A stretch of DNA of 64,000 nt from NCBI GenBank assembly GCA_009760855.2, contig WPIO01000041.1:2048501-2112500 (forward strand). Reading direction: 5' to 3'. Under the pieces are notes generated by a model that worked only from the letters and a program-made list of their open reading frames with translations, did no database searches and had not been told where the DNA came from. Below are positions 57,849 through 64,000 of the stretch, in pieces. The DNA is from Cristatella mucedo (taxonomy: Eukaryota; Bryozoa; Phylactolaemata; Cristatellidae). Position numbers and translations under genes: made by a program. Position 1 is the first letter of the stretch. Every line of letters starts with the position of its first letter.

Positions 57849-57955
57849 ATAATAATAATAATAACGCATTTAATATAGACAATAATAATAATATATTCGA
57901 TATAGCACGCACAGACAACTCAATCGCTTTCCAGGCACTTTACTTTTGCTAGACA
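57849..57955 (-). mobile_element. LINE A 3' tail, minus
   Basis: (TAA)n, GCATTTAATATAG, a second (TAA)n, then ATATTCGATATAGCACGC and GGCACTTTACTTTTGC. The A/T run is duplicated. Confidence 0.7.
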
Positions 57956-57963
57956 GAGAAATC

Positions 57964-57965
<2 letters not shown>

Positions 57966-58060
<95 letters not shown>
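57966..58060. repeat. (GA)n microsatellite
   Basis: About 46 GA units, directly after a LINE A tail. Confidence 0.98.
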
Positions 58061-58061
<1 letters not shown>

Positions 58062-58209
58062 GAGAGCCAGTAAGGTAAAAGGGGAGAGTTGGAGAGGCCG
58101 AGTCCTGCCTAGCTGTGTGCGACGCTACAGGTTAAGAACTAGGGCAGGGTAGCCCGCAGAAGGCATCAATAGGGAAGCGAAAGACGTTTGCAGTCGACGG
58201 CGATAGCGC

Positions 58210-58693
58210 ACACCAACGGGCTTTCAGTTAGGACCGCTGCGGAGCCGGAGACGGCTGCGGCGGGAGCCGTCTGGCCGAGCACCGGTCTCGTCTGACGGCG
58301 GCGGCTGAGATCGAGTTTCATCAAAGGGCCCCTTTATACACTGCTGGTGCTGCGAAGCGTAGCGGAGGGCCAGAGCATCGTGCCTCGGCAGCGCCCAGTG
58401 AATGAGGCGCACCGCGAGCTGGCGGGCTCGGCTGACGGCGCCACGCCTCGGGCCGCCACCGCCGCAGCAGCCGACAGGGTCGCCACGCCTCCGGGTGTGA
58501 GCCGCCATCGAGCAGCCGGCGGCGGCAGCAGCGGCGTAGCGGCAGCAGGACAGTCGCCAGGCGACGCGCCACGGACGCGATCCGGTCGCCGAGCGGCGGA
58601 GCTGCCCCGCTGGCGACTGGGCGCGCCGTATCGGCATCGTGCACGAGCGAGAGGCTCCTGCAATCGCTGCGGCGGCGCATCGCGGACGCCGCG
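58210..58693. other. CpG-rich block, no gene identified
   Basis: Open on both strands (137, 119 and 155 codons minus; 116 plus), rich in Ala and Arg. It could be a CpG island with an unrecognised first exon. Nothing in the translation supports a named family. Confidence 0.35.
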
Positions 58694-58772
58694 ATAATAA
58701 TAATAATAATGCACTCGATAAAGCACCCTCACATAACTCAGATCGCTTTCTAGGCGCTTTTTATTTCGCAGC
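58694..58772 (-). mobile_element. LINE A 3' tail, minus
   Basis: (TAA)n, GCACTCGATAAAGCACC, GATCGCTTTCTAGGCGC. Confidence 0.8.
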
Positions 58773-59261
58773 GTCCGAGGGGCCGCGACGTGCCGCAGCA
58801 CGCAGCTGACGCTGAGCTACGCTGCCGGCCGCCATCCGCACGAGGGGGGCCGCCGCTGGCTGGGCAGGCCGGTAGGGGGACCGATTAGTTTAGCACGAGA
58901 AAAACGCGAAACCTCCGTCGACACTCGACGCGAGCCTGGCGGAGGGGCTCGTCCGGCGAATGCGAACAGAATGCGTTGTCTTCCGTCGGCCGTCGTGCAC
59001 AGTCCAGTTCCATTCGGTACGCTCGCTCTCTCGCCTTCGCTGCGGCCGTCGGACCTGATTCTCGCCCGCCTCCAGGCGTCCCAACTTTCCCCGACACTTC
59101 CGGGCGTCCAGACATTCCCCGGCACTTCGTTGCTCGCCCACTTCTCCCGCAAGGCACCTCGAGTCCTCACTTCGAGACTTCCGTAAGGGTCCGCCGTCGA
59201 TGAGCGAGGGCGAAAGGGAGGCGACAGGCAGAGCCTGGCCGGTCGGCCAGCGGGACTGGAC
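58773..59261. other. Intergenic, CpG-rich
   Basis: No gene recognised. The open frames on both strands overlap. Confidence 0.35.
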
Positions 59262-59365
59262 ATTAACAATAATAATCATAACAATAACATATTTGCATAA
59301 TGCCCTTTGAGAACTAAGTCTCTTTCTAGGCACTTTACAGATGCTGCAAAGGAAGCACATTTGCA
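59262..59365 (-). mobile_element. LINE A-type 3' tail, minus
   Basis: AACAATAATAATCATAAC, TTTGCATAATGCCC, GAACTAAGTCTCTTTC, GCACTTTACAGATGCTGC. The TTTGCATAATGCCC form is closer to the S2 tail than to the LINE A copies. Confidence 0.7.
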
Positions 59366-59410
59366 CCACACGTACGCCATAGGGCCCGCTAGTTTCCGTT
59401 TCCGAGGCCC

Positions 59411-59424
59411 GTTGCCAAGGCAAC
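59411..59424. promoter_or_regulatory. RFX X-box-like palindrome
   Basis: GTTGCCAAGGCAAC: two perfect inverted 6-bp half sites with a 2-bp spacer, matching the RFX X-box found in promoters of ciliary genes. No ciliary coding sequence was recognised beside it. Confidence 0.45.
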
Positions 59425-59534
59425 GAACTCCGACGATTCGCAGAGAGCATTAGCAGCAACGCCACCGACGGCGCTTACTCCGCGCGAGTGCGGTCTAGTT
59501 AGAGAGATTGGCGCTCGGGCGACTCGGGGACTGG

Positions 59535-59606
59535 CTCCAGTTGGAGATTGGCATTAGAGATTAGAGATTGGAGATTAGAGACTAGTGATTGGAGATTAGA
59601 GATTGA
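59535..59606. repeat. 7-bp tandem repeat (GAGATTR)
   Basis: About ten tandem units of GAGATTA or GAGATTG with variants. Confidence 0.85.
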
Positions 59607-59857
59607 CGCTCGTCCGCAATGGCGCATGGCCACGTTGGAGGGGGTTGAATGACCGGGCAGCCAGTGCGGCGACGGTTGCAGCACCCGTCGGTGCCTTTGA
59701 ATCTGAAGGACTTTAGCTGACATTGCCTCGGGCATTTGCTGAGACGTCCATTTGTCACTACTCGGGCTATTACCACGGTCGAGCGTTCTGCGGGCGCCGG
59801 CTTACAGTAGGACGATCGAAGTCACTGTCAATAAATTGAAAAAATCTCAGTAATACT

Positions 59858-60523
59858 CGCTGCTTGCTGGTGTACTGGCCTGTGCGCTCAGGCGCTTGCA
59901 GCTGGCGCACAACTCTGCCAGCTAGGCTTGTCTTTTGTGAGCGTCGCAGTTGCCACATCTCACCACTTCTCGCCGATCTGCACTGGCTACCAGTCAAGCA
60001 ATTCGACGACTTCAATGTGTTGTCGCTCACTTTTAGGTCACTTCATTCTTTAGCTCCAGCCTATCTCTCAGATCTACTCCCCCACCAGGCCAAGCATCGT
60101 ACCATCCGCTTTTCGGAATCCACCAGTTTACCAATACCTCGTACTCAAATCTTTTGGAGATCGTGCCTACAGTTGGTATGCTCTCACAGCCTGGAACTCA
60201 CTCCCGACTTGCGTCATGACATCTCATGCCTTGTCCACAATAAAAAAAACGAAAATGCATCTATTTATCACAGCATTTAGTGGGTCCACATGATTCGTCC
60301 TTTTTGTGCTTATGCGTGCTGACACTGTGCATGCTGCCACTAGCCACACTTGCACGCTGACCCTGTGCATGTCACCTATAACCATGTTGTTCAAGTTGTT
60401 TATTGAGCATGCTATTACTGACCGTTCGATCATGTATCCTTTGCGGCGAATTTAAACTGTCTAGAAAGAGATTGAGTTCTCTGATGGTGCTTTATGAAAT
60501 GTATTATTATTATTAGTATTATT
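59858..60523 (+). pseudogene. LINE A, thumb to 3' end, plus
   Basis: A frame at 59864-60280 encodes [35 protein letters not shown] and [15 protein letters not shown], then shifts. The 3' UTR, tail and (ATT)n end near 60523. Confidence 0.88.
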
Positions 60524-60687
60524 ACGCCGTATCTTTATCATGTAGTCTGGGCGCTCGCTTCTGATTCGTGTCGTTCTTGCCTGCAGACTTTTCTGCATCT
60601 TTAAGTTTCATCTTAAGACGCTTCTGCCCCCTCCGCTTTTCCAGCTTTATGCGTGCGTGTGCGCGTGCGAGCGTGCGTGCTTTTGCG
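60524..60687. other. Intergenic sequence
   Basis: No feature recognised. Confidence 0.35.
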
Positions 60688-60790
60688 TGCATCTCCGGCA
60701 GTAACTCCACAAAGCTGCGAACACTAAAAAAAGTGGGTTTTACGCACGAGAGTTTTCTATAGCGCGCTCGAAGCAAAAATAAGCGACAAG
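60688..60790 (-). mobile_element. LINE B 3' tail, minus
   Basis: GCATCTCCGGCAGTAACTCC, TTTTACGCACGAGAGTTTTC, TATAGCGCGCTCG, with decay. Confidence 0.75.
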
Positions 60791-62051
60791 CCATCGGTAA
60801 GCCATGGGAATGTGCGGAGAGGGATATTCAGCTCTCTCGGGGAGCATTATAATATTTCAATATCAGTGCTATTATTTGCATGGCTGGCGAGTGCGTCGGG
60901 GAGTCACTGAGGGCGAGCGGTCGCCGAAAAGGCGCCTCGTTATGAAGATGAGGCCCGAGCTTCAGGCGTTGCTAGTGGTTTCGAGTCCTGCTGCACGAGG
61001 CTTTTTGGATTTTTGCCCGCTGCAAGCGAGATGAGAGCCGCCATGGCGTGCGCTCGCAATCAGAACAAGTAGCTTTTCTTTTCCGGCGACTTAAAAAGAC
61101 TGTTGAAGGCTGGCGCCGCTGCTCGCCTGGCAGGTCCACCGAGATCGCTCCGATTCAAGACACGCTCTCCGATTCACGCTCGGCTATTCAGTCTGTTCAC
61201 TCTTCTGCTGCGGGCGGTAGCTTTATCGACAGCTTGCGGAGCTGCTGCCGATTGGCTGTATCGTCGTTTCCTCGCGAAGGACGCTCGCCATGTCGCTCGT
61301 TCGCTGGCTTGCCTTCGCGGCTGTTACGCTGCTGGCCACCGACTGCTCGGCGAAAGCGAAGGAGCGCACGCACGCACCCTCGCGAGAAAACTCGAGAAAA
61401 CTCATCGGGTACTTAAAACTTTAAAAGCTAGCAGTCGCTGTGGCTCCCGCTTTTTGAACTTACAGATGTCGGACGCTCGCTCGACTGCATCGTAGGCGAA
61501 CTCTGCGACCCGAAACTACCTTCCCTCCCCTATCAACGACGGTGCGGCCGTTGATGGAGGTGTATATACGTTACTGCTGGAGGGGGCGGGGATAGCCGAC
61601 GTGGAGACGGGCACTGACGCAGAGCGTTGGCCGAGACCATTTCGAACGAGAGAGTTTTTCTAGACCGAACGGCGCCTGCCTTTGTGCGAAATGTTCTCGG
61701 TCGGATGGAGCAGAGCCGCGGCTTCCATGCAGCCCAGGGGTGGGCCGGTGCAGCGAGTGCCGCTCCAGCGTTCGAGACTGGTCGACGACGTCCGGTGCAT
61801 CGAATACTCACTTCCGCGAAGGTCAAACTCGTGGCGTCCACTCACTCGGCGCCGCATGTGGGCGACGTCACGCTAGTCTGAGCAGCAGCACCAACAGTCA
61901 GATGAGAAGAGGCCGGAAGAGGAAGTGGCAGCAGCGAACCGAGACTTCGCCTTCAAGAAGAGACACCGCAGTGCCGCCGTTTGCAAACTGGTCGAGGAAC
62001 TTCTTCAAAGAGACAGACAGACAGACAAGCAAAGACAGAACCAGAAACACA
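60791..62051. other. Intergenic, unassigned
   Basis: Moderately CpG-rich. Overlapping frames of 84-137 codons on both strands match nothing I know. Confidence 0.35.
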
Positions 62052-62068
62052 GAGACACGAACAAACGA

Positions 62069-62150
<82 letters not shown>

Positions 62151-62190
62151 TGAGAGGACAGAGAGAGAAAAAGCGAGATAGAGAAAGGAG

Positions 62191-62243
<53 letters not shown>
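62052..62243. repeat. (GA)n polypurine array
   Basis: GA with AAAG and CGAG interruptions, followed by ATAATAATTAGTTATC. Confidence 0.97.
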
Positions 62244-62246
<3 letters not shown>

Positions 62247-62494
62247 TAATTAGTTATCAATTCGAACTTCAATTAGCTTCGACTTCCGCGCTGGCTTCCG
62301 GTTGAGCAACGAGCCGAGACCACACGCCGGCGCCCACTTTCGTCTCCCTTAATGTCCTTGTTCAGGCTGCAGCTATCTATGGGTTACGCACTCCTCGACC
62401 CGTCGCGCACCGCCTCCTCCTCCTCCGAACGGTCTCCTCTTCGAGATGCGTCAGTAACTCGAGTCTTCGCCCAGGAGTCAAGGACGCTCGCTCG

Positions 62495-62605
62495 TCACCG
62501 CCCGGGTGGCGGGTTCGAGTTCTGCAGTGGTCGATCCTTCATTTTCCACAGCAGGCAGTGGCGACAGCCGCGAAGGCTCCTCAATCGTTAAATCAGCTAA
62601 ACATG
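62495..62605 (+). mobile_element. SINE S1, degraded
   Basis: GGGTTCGAGTTCTGCAG (B box), GGTCGATCCTTCATTTTCC, GAAGGCTCC and TTAAATCAGCTAAAC follow the S1 order, with loss of the middle of the tail. Confidence 0.65.
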
Positions 62606-63919
62606 ATTTTTAACTGGCCTGAAAATCTTTGCAGCCCTTGCAGCTCTTTACAGCCTTCACGGCTTTAGTTCACATGCAACTGCACCTGGAGCTCTATCAG
62701 CAGCTATCACGACTCCCCCGTACATTTTGTTAACACCTCAAGGAGCGAAACTAAAGGCCGTTTTGTTCCGCACGCGTACTTTTTGTTCCTGGGAATAGTA
62801 CTTAATTGTCCAATCGACGCAGCCGTTGTGCAAGCAAGCTATTATGATCAATCAGTCGATGGCACGCTTCCTTTTCGAGCGCTGTGAAGTACCTGCAAAG
62901 GAATTTAGGGTGGTACAAAAACGACAATTTGGTATTCCTTCTTATCGAGGCTATTTTAATTGAAGGACTGGCGCAGCCGCCGAGCAATACAAGAGATCGA
63001 GAGAGCGCGCGAGGGTGCGCACGAGAGACCGCGATAGACAGACTCTCTCGCACAATCCGTCTTGCGCTTAAACGGCCGACATTGCTTAAGTGTTTTTTAA
63101 ACAAATAGGCGCATGAATGAAAGACATTTTTATATTGCTTTCTCGAGGTTTGGCCGAATGCCAAATTGAATGCCCGCTGTCGGACGTCGAAAGCGCCGTC
63201 TCGCCGAAGGCCTAATAATAATAATAATAACTAATAGTAGCGATAGCCTCTGGCGCGCATACGCCGAGCTACACCTTTAACGGCCTGATGCGAATTCACT
63301 CTAGATTCGCTGAAATTGACTGAGCAAGTGAAGAGCGAGAGAAAGACCAAAAGGTTTTTTAAGTTTTTCCTGCATTCGCGGCAAATCGTGCCATTCATTA
63401 CCCGCGCGCCTGCGAAAGTCCCTGGTCAAAGGGTCAGCTACTGCAATGACACCGCGGTAGGCCGAGGCGGTGCACGGAGGAAATGTCCAGCCGGAAAACG
63501 AATGCGCAAACGACGAATCGCCGTCACTTTCGGCCATCTCTGTGTAGACGCTTCGCGTCAGAATCGTTAGCTCAGCGAAGCATTCTACAGCGAGCAGGCA
63601 GCGACCGATACAGGCAGCGACCGCTAGTGCGCTGCCTGCGGTGACTGAGGCAGGTTTCTTCGAAATCTACCTTTATTTAGGCGAATCGTTAGATCGCAAA
63701 AATGCGCCTTCGGAAAGGATTTGGGAAATTGAATCCACGGATTGGCGGAATTAAACTTGCTCAGGTGTATGCATGCCGGATACGACGGTGGTTAGAGCAA
63801 TCACCCAGTAGCGGCGACTGCTCCATCGCGTGCAAGCGAAAAATAGAAAGAAACGAGTATTGAGTGAATTGTAGCAATTTTTCATCGCTGCACGCCAGTG
63901 GGGGGGTCTCTGGGAACGA
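62606..63919. other. Intergenic sequence
   Basis: A (TAA)n scrap at 63212-63230 is probably a LINE tail remnant. The 120-codon minus frame at 62802-63164 is unrecognised. Confidence 0.4.
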
Positions 63920-63957
63920 GACCGAGACAGACAGAGAGCGAGAGAGAGAGCGAGTGA

Positions 63958-64000
<43 letters not shown>
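63920..64000. repeat. (GA)n array running off the window end
   Basis: GAGACAGACAGAGAGCG, then GA to the last base. The array is cut by the window edge. Confidence 0.97.

Overview
The window is animal (metazoan) nuclear DNA. It carries spliced genes with GT-AG introns, CR1/L2-group LINE fragments, tRNA-derived SINEs and many long dinucleotide arrays. There is no bacterial, plasmid, phage or CRISPR content. The species cannot be named from the sequence. The two recognisable genes are well diverged from their vertebrate counterparts and carry Ala, Gln, Gly and Ser homopolymer runs, which suggests an invertebrate.

Two host genes can be assembled, both on the minus strand. The first, at 4168-17883, is a POC5 orthologue (centriolar, centrin-binding protein). 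Eight exons with compatible splice phases give a 520-residue product, close to the roughly 575 residues of the vertebrate protein. Its introns hold LINE and SINE insertions in both orientations, a 12-bp minisatellite and CT and GT arrays. The second, at 35808-49866, is an inhibitory Smad (Smad6/7 class), with an MH1 exon at 49385-49866, a likely linker exon at 36948-37067 and an MH2 exon at 35808-36477. With the best phase choice it would be 423 residues, almost the length of vertebrate SMAD7. A CpG-rich block of about 2.7 kb lies upstream of its start and contains the palindromic Smad-binding element GTCTAGAC at 50625.

Most of the remaining sequence is transposon debris. LINE A (best copy 19990-22267) has reverse transcriptase motifs and ends in a conserved stem-type tail followed by (ATT)n. 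LINE B (best copy 18533-19300) is related but has a different 3' tail. SINE S1 and SINE S2 have tRNA-like heads with A and B boxes, and S2 ends in a tail homologous to that of LINE A. Several insertions are nested: LINE A in LINE A at 8831, LINE A in LINE B at 24322, LINE A in SINE S1 at 54982, and SINE S1 in LINE A at 53555. Every LINE copy seen is 5'-truncated and frame-broken.

Layout: 1-4167, intergenic with SINEs; 4168-17883, POC5; 17884-35807, LINE-rich intergenic region with an inverted repeat near 28.3 kb; 35808-49866, the inhibitory Smad with a repeat-filled 12-kb intron; 49900-52600, its CpG-rich upstream region; 52600-64000, intergenic with LINE and SINE fragments, long polypyrimidine and polypurine tracts and an RFX X-box-like palindrome at 59411. 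No new enzymatic or defence system is visible. The points most worth following are the reconstructed genes, the Smad-binding element, the SINE-LINE shared tail, a gene-conversion signature between two LINE copies, and two large hairpins.
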